Source: Gadus chalcogrammus (lineage: Eukaryota; Chordata; Actinopteri; Gadiformes; Gadidae). From it: DNA of 64,000 nucleotides. A model generated the notes under the pieces. That model saw nothing but the letters and a program-made list of their open reading frames with translations, searched no databases and was not told where the DNA came from. Where the stretch lies: positions 124,001 through 188,000 of the forward strand of contig NC_079412.1 in the NCBI RefSeq assembly GCF_026213295.1, read 5' to 3'. A program made the position numbers and the translations under genes. This document shows positions 21,146-32,230 of this stretch, one piece after another. Each line of letters starts with the position of its first letter. Positions within the stretch are counted from its first letter, which is position 1.

Positions 21146-21680
21146 TTAAAAAATGGCTTATTTAAATTTATACCAATACGATGGTGGGAAAAGCTTACCA
21201 GTTTTTTTATACTTGATCCGCTGACCGCTTGGAAGCCATCGGAGTACATATCTTTTTAGAAGAAAGGGGTTATGTGGTAGGATCTCTAAGAATGCTTAAC
21301 TGGGATATTTATATATTCATGGCTCAAATATTAAGGATCATGCTTTTAACGTGTAACTAACGCATTTACGCGGTCAGCGATCCGCTGCCAGGTTTTGGTT
21401 CTCCGGGTTGTAGAGGCTTTAGAGTTCCCTTTTCTTGTGATAATGTCCTTCTCCTCGTCATAGCTCTCCAGGAGTTCCATTTCATTGAAATAAGGGGCCC
21501 GTTTCGCCATTTCGATCAGGCTTTCCATGATCCATACATCGTGTCTTTTTAGGTTTGGTGTGGACGCGCACAACCCTGTGTTAATCAACCCCGATTTGAT
21601 TGAACTAATGCACAACCGCTGCTGTGGAACCGAAAACTCTGGGTTAGTCGGCACAGGGTAAATCAACCTAGAGTTCAGCG
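21146..21680 (-). mobile_element. Harbinger copy C, right portion with Myb-like ORF remnant
   Basis: Continues copy C after the piggyBac element, matching 54400-54960 and 55893-56445. On the minus strand (21345-21700) it encodes the Harbinger accessory protein: AKRAPYFNEMELLESYDEEKDIITRK and TKTWQRIADRVNAL form a Myb/SANT-like DNA-binding domain. Harbinger elements need this protein beside the transposase. A short in-frame loss removes the VL between ELQ and LES seen in the other copies. The frame runs into the foreign insertion at 21681. Confidence 0.82.
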
Positions 21681-23006
21681 TCTGTAGCGAATTGAGCGAC
21701 CAGAAGCGAATTGAGCGACCAAATCGCCGGAAGTCATTCACTTTTTATGGGCAAGAGCGACCAAAGCGACCAACGCTACCAGCGGCCAAAGTTGAGCGAC
21801 CAGAGCGTCAAAAAGAAGTTGAAAACTTTTTACTTTATGCAAATGACTATTATTCGCTTCAGCGGCCAAACACTGACAGCCAATCGGAATGTAGACGCTC
21901 TTCGCTTGCGTGGATCCCAGGGAACATCGGCAGGCACTTTGGTTCCTACCTACCTTTATTCACTCACTGAACAAAATGTCGGCTGAAGTATTAATCGCGG
22001 CTGTAACTGGGCACCCGGTGTTGTACGAACCAACCCTTTTTCAGTTCAGAGATCGAAACGCCATAGTGGTTTGGATATCAAGTGATGATAAGCGGGAGTA
22101 TTTATAGGCTCTAGAACGTTCGTATTTAAGCGGGAATCATTTTAATTTGCTCTCCATGCCACCAATCTAACCAACCAATCGCGTGTAGCATGCTTTAAAC
22201 CAAAAAAGTTTTTGAAATCTTCACATAAACAAACTAATCGACAAGACGAGGGATAAATGACAAGGGATATATCTCTTGTCTTTTATCCCTCTATTCCCCA
22301 CCATTCACGGAGACTGAGGTGAATAATTGTTAATTAAATAGTCTAGATAGATAGATCGCCTAGTCAAGTCTTTATTAATACCAAACGACACAAATCGCCG
22401 GGAATCCATTTAGGTGGTTCGGCCCACACAGGACAGTAGCCTACAAGACCACACAGAACAAGTCTGACTGGACATACACACAATACATCACATTAAAACT
22501 AGACACGCGTTGATAGATAGATAGACAGATAGGCCTAGATAGATAGATATGTTCCATTATTTGCCTTGCGGAGCCAACCAGTCCTGTGCACGTATGCAAA
22601 TTAGCCATGTGCGCCAATGTCTATTTGTTTTGAGTGCGACGAATGAGTGCAGATCATGATTTGCAGATGCAGATCAGTGAAACATATTTTAACTACTACA
22701 GCACGCAGGGTTTTTTGTTCTCGGTTGTAATTAGCCTACATTTTAGGATTTTTTTTTATATTGGGGGGAATCACTGTCCTACTTGTTGTCGAAGCACTTT
22801 ATCGAACAAGCAAAACCGTCTCGGCAATATGGCAAAGGTGTATGGGAGAGTTCACTATTTGATATGGCTGTCTGTAGGGCCTACTAAACGCAAACGGCTC
22901 CTTTAAATGCGTCTGCATAATTGAATTGTACGTCATGAACGACCAAAGCGAACAGAAAAATTTGTAGCGAAACTTTGAGAGTGTCGCTCCTGGTGTGGAC
23001 GTACAG
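21681..23006. mobile_element. Insertion in Harbinger copy C, unclassified
   Basis: Interrupts copy C between GAGTTCAGCG and TCAGTGTTTG, which are joined directly (plus 3-4 bases) in the other copies. Begins CTGTAGCG and ends CGTACAG, so only about five terminal bases are inverted. The left 150 bp is made of GCGACCAAAGCGACCA-like units; GCGAC recurs at the right end. Contains short GATA tracts and a ~55-bp segment (about 22533-22590) found inverted at 41006-41061. No coding frame. Superfamily not recognised. Confidence 0.65.
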
Positions 23007-23040
23007 TCAGTGTTTGTTATACCTCCGTTCATGGAACACC
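23007..23040 (-). mobile_element. Harbinger copy C, right terminus
   Basis: TCAGTGTTTGTTATACC then CCGTTCATGGAACACC matches the right ends of copies A and B. Confidence 0.85.
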
Positions 23041-23370
23041 CTCTGGACCTATGATTCTATTTTGCTATGTGTTGAGAACATTTTGAGATCCATGCAGAGG
23101 GTTTATAAGATAGCCTCCACACACACCTTCTAGTTTCTCACTCTCAACCCCCTCCCAGAGCTTCGAAGCATTGCTTCCCTCAGCCAGTGTAGACGTGTGG
23201 ATTGTGTGTTTTCTTGAATGAAAGGAAATCACACCTCTACAATGACTAAGTTCAGCGAGGCTGCACAGATCTGGGCAGGGGTGAAGAGTGATACCATGAG
23301 CTATCAATGGGGGGTAGGCCCGGAGAAGAATTGCGTGTGTATGTTTACAAGAATGGCAAAAAATACATAC
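23041..23370 (-). other. Kolobok-like 3' region, not resolved
   Basis: Follows exon 4 of the Kolobok-like gene on the minus strand. Its open frames do not show recognisable transposase motifs. It could hold the missing last exon in degraded form. Confidence 0.3.
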
Positions 23371-24493
23371 CTTTTCCTGTGTGCCAGATGTCAAATTCGT
23401 GCTGGACACTAGGATATTGTTCCCGAATTATTTTTTGTATTGATGTGGAGCGGTCCGTGGCCATCACCTCCACGTCAAGGCCCAAGTCCAGAAGCTCAGT
23501 CATTCCTCTCGTAAAACCCAGTGGCTCCATGGTTCCAGAGCTGGTGGTCTCTCTACACTAAAGATTCAAGTTTGATAAGTTGCACGTCATCAAAATGTTC
23601 AACATAGAAAGACTAATTTTCTATTATTGTTATTCTGCATCCATTTATATGTATCTTACCTGCACCAGTTCTGTGTGGAGTATCTCCTTTGTGTCGTCCA
23701 ACATAAAGGTGTAGTGGCAGTATTTTGCATTGAAGCCTGGCGAGTCACATCGGCCATCACCTGCCAAATGTGGCCTCTTCCCATCTTCCTGTTCCAAATG
23801 AACTCTTGCCAAGAGTTCTGTTCTTTTCTCCCAATACACGTTCTCAATAGCAGGGTGCAAGTACGCCTTCTGAATGTTATAAAACGTAGTTGTTCCAATC
23901 ATTTGGAGACCCATGGTTTGGCACCAGTCTGAGAGTTCCGTGTATGTGCCGCCCCTGAACAGAACAGCTGCAGCTGAAAGGAGATTAACCTCTGGCATTC
24001 CTCTTACGTCAGGTGAAGATGTCCAGGTCCCAGAATGGCCCCCAAGACACATCCATTTCACCTCTGTGCCTCTGTGCGCCAGAATCAAAGATGGTCTTAG
24101 ATGAAATCGGTTTCCCACACATCTGGCAAAATTTGAATAGTTACGCTGGATTCATTGACAATAATCTTCTTTTCACGCCATTCCTTAACACCTTCATCCT
24201 CTGATGACGACGCCGATGTGGGGGTGAGGGTTGATTCAGGCCGATAGCTTTCGTCGGTTTCACCATTGGTATCGAGGCCTGGTGACTATAAAACAAAAGA
24301 GGTTTATTTTCAATGTTAAATTTCACAAATTGCAGTAGTTTTATAATTCCATTACAGACAATATGCTGTACAAACTTACAAACTGTGCTCTGCCAGAGGG
24401 AGGATTCTTCAATGGTGTTGACATCATTGGCGCTGACTGGTCTTCCTCATCTTCTGACGACGAGAACGAAGCTGCAGCAGACGTTGTTAGAGT
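23371..24493 (-). pseudogene. Kolobok-like transposase, exons 2-4
   Basis: Splice sites divide it into exon 2 (24493-24380), exon 3 (24285-23660) and exon 4 (23552-23371), with GTAAGT, GTAAGA and GTATGT donors. Exon 3 has HSGTWTSSPDVRGMPEVNLL, TFYNIQKAYLHPAIE, the catalytic AGDGRCDSPGFNAKYCHYT and TELVQV. Exon 4 has GFTRGMTELLDLGL, VMATDR and HEFDIWH. D, D and H in these motifs match the D-D-H signature remembered for Kolobok-type TTAA transposons. Exon 3 has frameshifts near 24100-24150, and the C-terminal exons are missing. Exon 1 (THAP) lies far upstream at 30284-30537 and 46588-46640. Confidence 0.7.
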
Positions 24494-24617
24494 CTGAAAT
24501 GAGATATGATCAATAAACATTTTAATAACATAAACCTAACATACGTGAAACATCGTTGAACATCGATAACAGCAAACGTATATAGAATACTCAGCAACCA
24601 ACAACAACACCTACGAC

Positions 24618-24706
24618 CACAATGAAATGACAGCCGTGCCGGCAATGCGTTGTGCAGTGGGCTACTGCACAACAAATTGCCGGCATGTCTGTCGTTTGAT
24701 TGTGGT
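24618..24706. repeat. Long imperfect hairpin in Kolobok-like intron 1
   Basis: Arms 24618-24659 and 24665-24706 pair with roughly 80 percent identity around a 5-nt loop; the apical GTTGTGCAGT/ACTGCACAAC stem is perfect. It could be a small foldback element or a miRNA-like hairpin. 24713-25030 has no other feature. Confidence 0.7.
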
Positions 24707-25299
24707 TGCTGAGTTACCACTGAAATCAATGGGTCAGTGGGTGAGATCGGTCGTCAAGATGGCCGCGCAAAGCTACAGTGCCGTCGCGTGAACCAAACGA
24801 ATAGGAGTTATAAGTTTGCTGTTTACAAAGTAAAGTTGCCGTCTTTCGCATGTTTTTGTCGCATGTTGTTCTAATGTGCCGGCATGTAAGAGTGAATATT
24901 ATTACATAACCTTATCCATAATAATTCAACTCGGGTTTTGAGGGGTAGCAGCCGACCGAGGAGCCGAGTAGCAAAAGCTCTAGCAGTAACCTGAAGTGCT
25001 TACTAGCAGCACTGATTTCAGCAATCAATGATGATCAGCAGTGTTGGGAACGTTACTTTAAAAAAGTAATTAGTTATAGTTACTCACTACTTGTTCCAAA
25101 AAGAAACTGAGTTAGTAACTGAATTACTTTATTATAAAAGTAACTAATTACCTGGGAAGTAACTATTTGCGTGTTAAAAAAAGTTGCTATATGTCAAATA
25201 ATTTTGATTTTTCTGAGCAGTTTTCACAAGTCAGCTGAAATGAGTAGAACAGACAGGTACTTGAACATAACCTTGGATATTTATTGCACACACAAAAGT

Positions 25300-25830
25300 A
25301 AACAGTTAAACAATATAAAGTGTGTTTACAGTAACTCTAGTAAATTAAATAAATCAAATTCTCACAACCTGAGACAATTTGTCAAGTAAACAACCAGTAT
25401 TTTTTTCAATACAAAAGTAAGCATTTGAACAACATAAAGTGTCTTTAACTATGTGCATATTAAATAAATCAAACCCTCACCACCTGAGACAACCGGTCAA
25501 GTAAACACCATGTACTTAAAAGTATTTTTTTCAATATAAAAGTAAGCATATGAACAACATAAAGTGTCTTTAACTATGTGCATATTAAATAAATCAAACC
25601 CTCACCACCTGGTCAAGTAAACAACCAGTATTTTTTCAATATAAAAGTAAGCATTTGAACAACATAAGGTGTGTTTAACATATTAAATAAATCAAACCCT
25701 CACCACCTGAGACAACTACTTAAAAGTATTTTTTTTCAATACAAAAGTAAGCATTTGAACAACATAAAGTGTCTTTAACTATGTGCATATTAAATCAATC
25801 AAACCCTCACAACCTAAGACAAATGTCTGG
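25300..25830. repeat. Tandem repeat in hAT 3' region
   Basis: Four to five units of about 100-130 bp containing ATAAAAGTAAGCATTTGAAC, AACATAAAGTGTCTTTAAC and AAATCAAACCCTCACCACCT. It lies between the transposase stop and the terminus. Confidence 0.9.
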
Positions 25831-26393
25831 CGACTGTATTTCAAGTATTTTCTTCATACCCATGTAGCCTAATCATCCTACCCTTCAAACCAAAGATTGT
25901 ATCTAAGAAGCAGCAGCATTTCAAACCTCTTGTCTGACAGCCTGTTCCTCTTTGGGATGAAGACCAGCTTCCCCAGGCTAAATAGTCTCTCTACAGGGGC
26001 ACTGGATGGAGTGGCTGCATTGTATTTCAGTGAAATGTTCTTTATTAGTGGGAATCCGTTAAGACTGTCCATCCCCTGTGCTCCTGATTTTAAATAGTCA
26101 GCGACTTGGCTTTCCACAGAAGCAGAGGAGTCCTCCTCATCCTCAAAGGAAAATAAATCATCCTCTATGGCTGAGTCGGTGCTGAGGTTGCGTGTTGGTG
26201 CGTTTGTACCTGTCAGCTGGTCTTCATCTTGGGCACTTTTCCTGCACTCTGCCAGCAAACCTGCCTTGGCTTTGTCCTTCCTTTCCTGTGTTCGCAGCCA
26301 ACGTAGTTTAAACCTGGGCAGTGTCACGGCAGCCAAGACGGCAGTCTCACTTTCCAGCACCTCTGCAAATCTGGTTTTGATCGCCTGAAATGA

Positions 26394-26505
<112 letters not shown>

Positions 26506-27163
26506 TACACATTATTATGAGATATACATTTGATTTACTTTGATTTCATTATTCATAATTGTATGGGAGTATGTTAATGCATTTGAAGAAATACTAGCTC
26601 TTACCATGACAACAGCCTCTGGAAGGTCACCAAGGATTTGCAGGCCACTCTTCAAGTCCAGGGTCTTGGAGATCAATGTCTCCAGTGTGGGAAGGAGTGT
26701 GCCATAGAAACAGTTGTCTTCACCCTGAAGAATGTCGAGGGCTACTGTTAGTGGCTTCAACACTGTGCAGTATTCTCTGAGGAACTGGTACTCCCGATCT
26801 GTGATGGCCTTCAACCCAAAATTGTAGGAGATGGTGTTCAGCTCGGCGAGCGGGAATTCACAGACACGAGCAACGGCATCATGAAAGGAGTTCCATCTGG
26901 TTGTACATGGGACAAGGAGCTTCCTTTCAAGGACTTCATCCACGGTCTCTGCAGCAATTGTGGAACGGCTAGCCTTATTCCACAAAGCTGCACATTTTGA
27001 GGTAGCACTTCTGTACACAGATTTTATGTCTGGCCTTGAGAGTAGCCACTTGTCCACATCAGAGCATGATATAAGGTTTGCTGTGTGTGATGCACATCTG
27101 TGGTGTGGTGGCAGAGTCACAACATCCTCTTCCACATCCTCATCCACATTCATGTCTTGTAAC

Positions 27164-28332
27164 CAGGGCTCTACGCTAACTTTTTTTTTCAGGAGCACTC
27201 GTGCCCCTAAGTTAAAAAATGTAGGAGCACATGAAAAAAAATGGGGGCACAATAGGTTTTTGTTTAGAACATTTATTAGCATGCAGAAATTGCACACACC
27301 AACAGAACCCACTTACTAAAGCAAAATTAAGACAAATAAATAGACAAGATTACATGCAGGCTACACAAAACAGCACCAATTTCGGCTTCCACCATACCAG
27401 GGTTATTGGGCTGGGTGTGATTTATATAAAACTCGGGCAGCGAGAATGCCTGCCATTGCCGATGGGGCTTCCTTACAAAATGTACAGAACATTTTCATGT
27501 TCTTAGCATCATAAACTAGCCACCCGAAATCCTTCAACCAGTAGGGGGTTGAATTTGTAGACTTTATCGTCTACCATAACAGCATTAACTTTCTCCACGC
27601 AGTCTATTCATAATATTGTAATGACCACGGAAGAGGCAGTGAATGAAGTATTGATTAGACAGCGATTTAGATACCTAATAAACCGTTGGAACACACAAGA
27701 CTGGTAACCATAGCAACGTAGGTAAACAAACCCTGCTAAACCCTCCCGTAGCGCTCCCTGCGCTACGGCTATCCGGAGGAGCACAGAGCTTTTGGCCGTG
27801 ATATTGTATATACAATACAATAATATTACATTATATACTATTCTATATAGAGCTCGGGGAGTCGCAAACGGCAGCAATCACTTTCTCCTCCATGCTGCGG
27901 TTCACCCCGGACTGCACTGCAGGGAACGGTTGGCCGGTTGAAAACTGATTACGTAACGCAGCTGTTACGTAACGCACGTCACTCAGTGGCCACGCTGTTG
28001 AACGCTGATTGGCTGTCATCATGCGAATGTCGCGGCAAAGTTTAAATATTTCAATCCACCTGAAATCCACGTGAACGCGCTCGCCCGTGCCGGGCAAAAG
28101 TGTCGCGCTGCAAATGGAATCGCTGCTTTGTATGGAATCGTTTCGCCCATAGACATCAAATAGGATCCTATATGATGTCTATGGTTTCGCCCCTTCGCGT
28201 TTGGTGTGAACGCACAGTATAGTGCGCTGTGGAGAAGTCACTCGCACGTGTGCTCCTGTTTTGTTTTTCTCATTCGCACGCGGAAATATTCACTCGCAAA
28301 TGCGAGTGAAATGGGCGCACTGTAGAGCCCTG
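27164..28332 (-). mobile_element. hAT MITE, family M, copy 1
   Basis: 1169 bp, exact 8-bp duplication CTTGTAAC (27156-27163, 28333-28340), ends CAGGGCTCTAC inverted. Near-identical to 30990-32222 in the opposite orientation, but lacks 64 bp between two AGGC words, which removes the end of a zinc-finger-like coding fragment. The sequence is derived from a hAT transposon. Confidence 0.95.
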
Positions 28333-29555
28333 CTTGTAACTGTAAGGCATCATGAAGGTCGACAAAAGTCACATCATCTTCATCCTCCCCCCCAGAGTCA
28401 TCACCCTGAACGGGCTGGTACACTTTAAAGGCCTTCACAAAGTTCGAACCATTGTCTGTGACAGTAGCTGTGATTTTCTTAGGAATACCAAAGGATGAGT
28501 GTATATTGTCTAGTTCAGTAGCAATGCGGTCATACGTATGACGGCCCTTGAACCGTCTGCAGGCCAAGGCTGCTTTCTTTCGCTCTAGGCTGCGTGGATC
28601 TATCCAGTGTGCGGTCACGCCGAGGTAACTGCGGTTGTGCGCAGTCCAAATATCTGCAGTTGTAGACAAAAAGTCCAACTCTTCAAAACTCTTTTTAAGT
28701 TCTGTGTTCATTTTGACGTAATCAGCATCTAAGTATTTAGCAAACGTCTTTGTGCATGGTGTACAGGCCCCTCCTTTCTTTGGTATTTTAGCTATAATGG
28801 CTCGGAATGAATCATCCTCCACCATCAATAACGGCAACATATTTTTGACCACGTACCTGCCTATCATACGGTTGACTTCAGCCTGTGTCATAGCTGTTTG
28901 CTGTGGGGCAGAAAAATCTAGCTTTGGCTGCTTTGACTTTGCTCCGTATCCTTCCTGGCTTGTGGATGGCGAGCTATCTGCGGCGGTATCTGTGTTTTTG
29001 GACACTAGCTTTGTCGATGCGTGTTTTGTTGCTAGATGCTTCGTTAAATTTGAGTTGCTAACAACGGATGTCGACAAAGTCTTCCCTCCCGGACATAGTG
29101 TACACTTTACATGCACGTTCTTGCCTTTTTCCTCGATGAATTGGAAATAGTGCTTATATTTCCACCTTGTAAATGCCAACTTTTCATCGGATTGCTTCTG
29201 GCTCGCCATCTCGGCTGTGTGGTGCGAGCAGCGCATGGCCTGGCTTGTGTGTGAAAACAATGGCTCCGATTGGCTGCTTGTAGCCAATCATATTCGCTTA
29301 TCCATGCGGTCTCCTCACTAGCAGTTTGTGTAAAGCCAGGAGTGCGTTCAGATTACGCAATGTATTCAATCAATTCACAGTAACGCACCGCATTTAACGT
29401 TTAGTAACGATAACGGCGTTGTAACGACGGAAACAGTAATTAGTTAGATTACCCCGTTAGTGGAAAAATAACGGCGTTACCTAACGCCGTTATTTTGAAC
29501 GGCGTTATTCCCAACACTGATGATCAGTGTGTGTCATCAGTTATATAGTTGAGTG

Positions 29556-30267
29556 CAGTGGCGGCTGCTGGTCTTTTAAAGAGGGGAAGCTCATTTTTGG
29601 CCTACATCAAAATAGTTGTCAATTTATTTATACCTCTATTCGGCCCTCCGTTCCTTTTCAAGAAAATGGTCTGTGACCTGTTAAATTAATAATGGAAGCA
29701 ATTTCGCCAAGCAAATACCAAGAAATGTGTTGCAGTTTGTCATGAGACTTCACTTGCAAAATCCGCGATGGGACTGTCACTGAACTCAGATAGTGAAGTG
29801 ACTGTGTATATCTCAAAATAGCTGTCAATCAAAAAGTGATTCAGACTTTCGACTGATCCTCCAATCATAATGCGGAAGCCCAGCGTCCATGCTAGCCCAG
29901 GCCAGCCCACTGCTCCATCCACCCCCAGAGACGCTGAGCGTCCGGGGGCGGGACAAATCTGGGCATTTATCCAATGACCGTCGAGTTTCGAGGCAATGAA
30001 AAAAACTGTTCCATGCAGTCTCATTGAAGTGAATGGACGCTCGGCTTCTACGGTCTAATGTATTGACATTACGGGAATGTATGAGAAGTTAACAAAATCG
30101 AGTCAGTCTTGGATAACATTCTTATCGAACTTGTCTTCGACATGAACGTATTTTAACGAATTTGTAGTCAATGAAATGTTAACACAACAATACATATTTG
30201 ACAATTTAATGTTCGAAATTTTAGGGGAAGCTGAGCTTCCCTTGCAGTCTTAGAGAAATCGCCACTG
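29556..30267. mobile_element. hAT MITE in Kolobok-like intron 1
   Basis: 712 bp with exact 8-bp duplication GTTGAGTG (29548-29555, 30268-30275). Outer ends are CAGTGGCG and CGCCACTG; the subterminal GGGGAAGCT occurs near both. It sits only 16 bp from the exon 1 splice donor. No coding frame. Confidence 0.93.
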
Positions 30268-30283
30268 GTTGAGTGAGTCTTAC

Positions 30284-30537
30284 CTCCAGGCACATGCGTT
30301 CAGCGCTGCTAGTTGTAGACATCCCGGGCTGTTCATCGTCATATGGAACGGTAAATATTGACGGAATTGTGGTGTTCAAAAGAGCTGCTCTCTTCGTTCC
30401 CAGGACATTTAATTCGAAACCTTCTTCAGTTTTATGCCTTCCATGGCTGCTGTGTCTTCTCCAAAATTCGGATGATTGATAGCCAGTAGCCACTGTTTGC
30501 AATGCTCCAAATCTCTTGTTGGTAGGCGATGAAAACT
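30284..30537 (-). pseudogene. Kolobok-like exon 1, THAP domain, downstream part
   Basis: The minus strand shows FHRLPTRDLEHCKQWLLAIN, characteristic of THAP DNA-binding domains, then shifted frames leading to NVLGTKRAALLNTT and PSIF, the end of a THAP fold. A splice donor (CCTGGAG before GTAAGACTC) follows at 30284. The exon is cut at 30537 by ERV2; its beginning is at 46588-46640. THAP domains recognise the ends of their own transposon. Confidence 0.75.
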
Positions 30538-30943
30538 ATTGCAGTATTCTTGAAGAAAGTTGTCCACTCCCGGGTTGCTTTTAACTCACTTTATTTGTTA
30601 TAAAGTAGGCATATTTCGGTATGGTAACTATGAAGCTTAAGGGAGGGAATTGTATCTAACGCGTGGATAGGAAAATACCGTGATCTACTTCAAGCCCCCG
30701 GGCTTAGGCCCGGTGGCTCTCTGCCGTCTACCTATTGATCTCTGGGCTCTTCACTTGACGTCCTCCGATAGAGGACGTCAAGTGGGCGTGGCCTATGCAG
30801 TGGGCGTGGCCGGGGTGACGTAATGGCTTCGGCTTCTTCACCTATCTAAAGGTGCTGCCTTCTGTGGAGGGAGCAGCCTTCAATAAGGTCTTGCTCCCCT
30901 TGTGGCTATGTGAGGGTAATGCAGCTTCTTAAAATACTTAACA
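30538..30943 (-). repeat. ERV2 3' LTR
   Basis: In provirus sense it begins TGTTAAGTATTTTAAG. It contains TGACGTCC and GACGTCAAGTGGGCGTGG words (plus strand about 30758-30790) that look like enhancer sites. It ends CTGCA(AT). Confidence 0.9.
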
Positions 30944-30958
30944 ATCCCTCCTTGGTCA
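30944..30958 (-). promoter_or_regulatory. ERV2 polypurine tract
   Basis: Minus strand CCAAGGAGGGAT abuts TGTTAAG of the LTR. Confidence 0.75.
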
Positions 30959-30989
30959 TCTCAGATGACCATACAATAATACTTTAAAT

Positions 30990-32222
30990 CAGGGCTCTAC
31001 AGTGCGCCCATTTCACTCGCATTTGCGAATGAATATTTCCGCGTGCGAATGAGAAAAACAAAACAGGAGCACACGTGCGAGTGACTTCTCCACAGCGCAC
31101 TATACTGTGCGTTCACACCAAACGCGAAGGGGCGAAACCATAGACATCATATAGGATCCTATTTGATGTCTATGGGCGAAACGATTCCATACAAAGCAGC
31201 GATTCCATTTGCAGCGCGACACTTTTGCCCGGCACGGGCGAGCGCGTTCACGTGGATTTCAGGTGGATTGAAATATTTAAACTTTGCCGCGACATTCGCG
31301 TGATGACAGCCAATCAGCGTTCAACAGCGTGGCCACTGAGTGACGTGCGTTACGTAACAGCCTATCAGTTTTCAACCGGCCAACCGTTCCCTGCAGTGCA
31401 GTCCGGGGTGAACCGCAGCATGGAGGAGAAAGTGATTGCTGCCGTTTGCGACTCCCCGAGCTCTATATAGAATAGTATATAATGTAATATTATTGTATTG
31501 TATATACAATATCACGGCCAAAAGCTCTGTGCTCCTCCGGATAGCCGTAGCGCAGGGAGCGCTACGGGAGGGTTTAGCAGGGTTTGTTTACCTACGTTGC
31601 TATGGTTACCAGTCTTGTGTGTTCCAACGGTTTATTAGGTATCTAAATCGCTGTCTAATCAATACTTCATTCACTGCCTCTTCCGTGGTCATTACAATAT
31701 TATGAATAGACTGCGTGGAGAAAGTTAATGCTGTTATGGTAGACGATAAAGTCTACAAATTCAACCCCCAACTGGTTGAAGGATTTCGGGTGGCTAGTTT
31801 ATGATGCTAAGAACATGAAAATGTTCTGTACATTTTGTAAGGAAGCCCCATCGGCAATGGCAGGCTCCTCTCTGTTTATAACGGGGAACCCTAATCTGAA
31901 ACGCGATGCTGTGGTGAAACACATCGAGTCCACTAGGCATTCTCGCTGCCCGAGTTCTATATAAATCACACCCAGCCCAATAACCCTGGTATGGTGGAAG
32001 CCGAAATTGGTGCTGTTTTGTGTAGCCTGCATGTAATCTTGTCTATTTATTTGTCTTAATTTTGCTTTAGTAAGTGGGTTCTGTTGGTGTGTGCAATTTC
32101 TGCACGCTAATAAATGTTCTAAACAAAAACCTATTGTGCCCCCATTTTTTTTCATGTGCTCCTACATTTTTTAACTTAGGGGCACGAGTGCTCCTGAAAA
32201 AAAAAGTTAGCGTAGAGCCCTG
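30990..32222 (+). mobile_element. hAT MITE, family M, copy 2
   Basis: 1233 bp, exact 8-bp duplication CTTTAAAT (30982-30989, 32223-32230), ends CAGGGCTCTAC inverted. 31776-31964 encodes a hAT transposase N-terminal fragment (FGWLVYDAKNMKMFCTFCKE, then LKRDAVVKHIEST) with a TTF/BED-like zinc pattern. This copy keeps the 64 bp missing at 27164. Confidence 0.95.
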
Positions 32223-32230
32223 CTTTAAAT

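Noticed and set aside
24652..24700. CAVGYCTTN-like codons as a THAP start on the plus strand
   Set aside because: It is the apical part of an inverted repeat on the strand opposite to the Kolobok-like gene, and no HRLP or later THAP motif follows.
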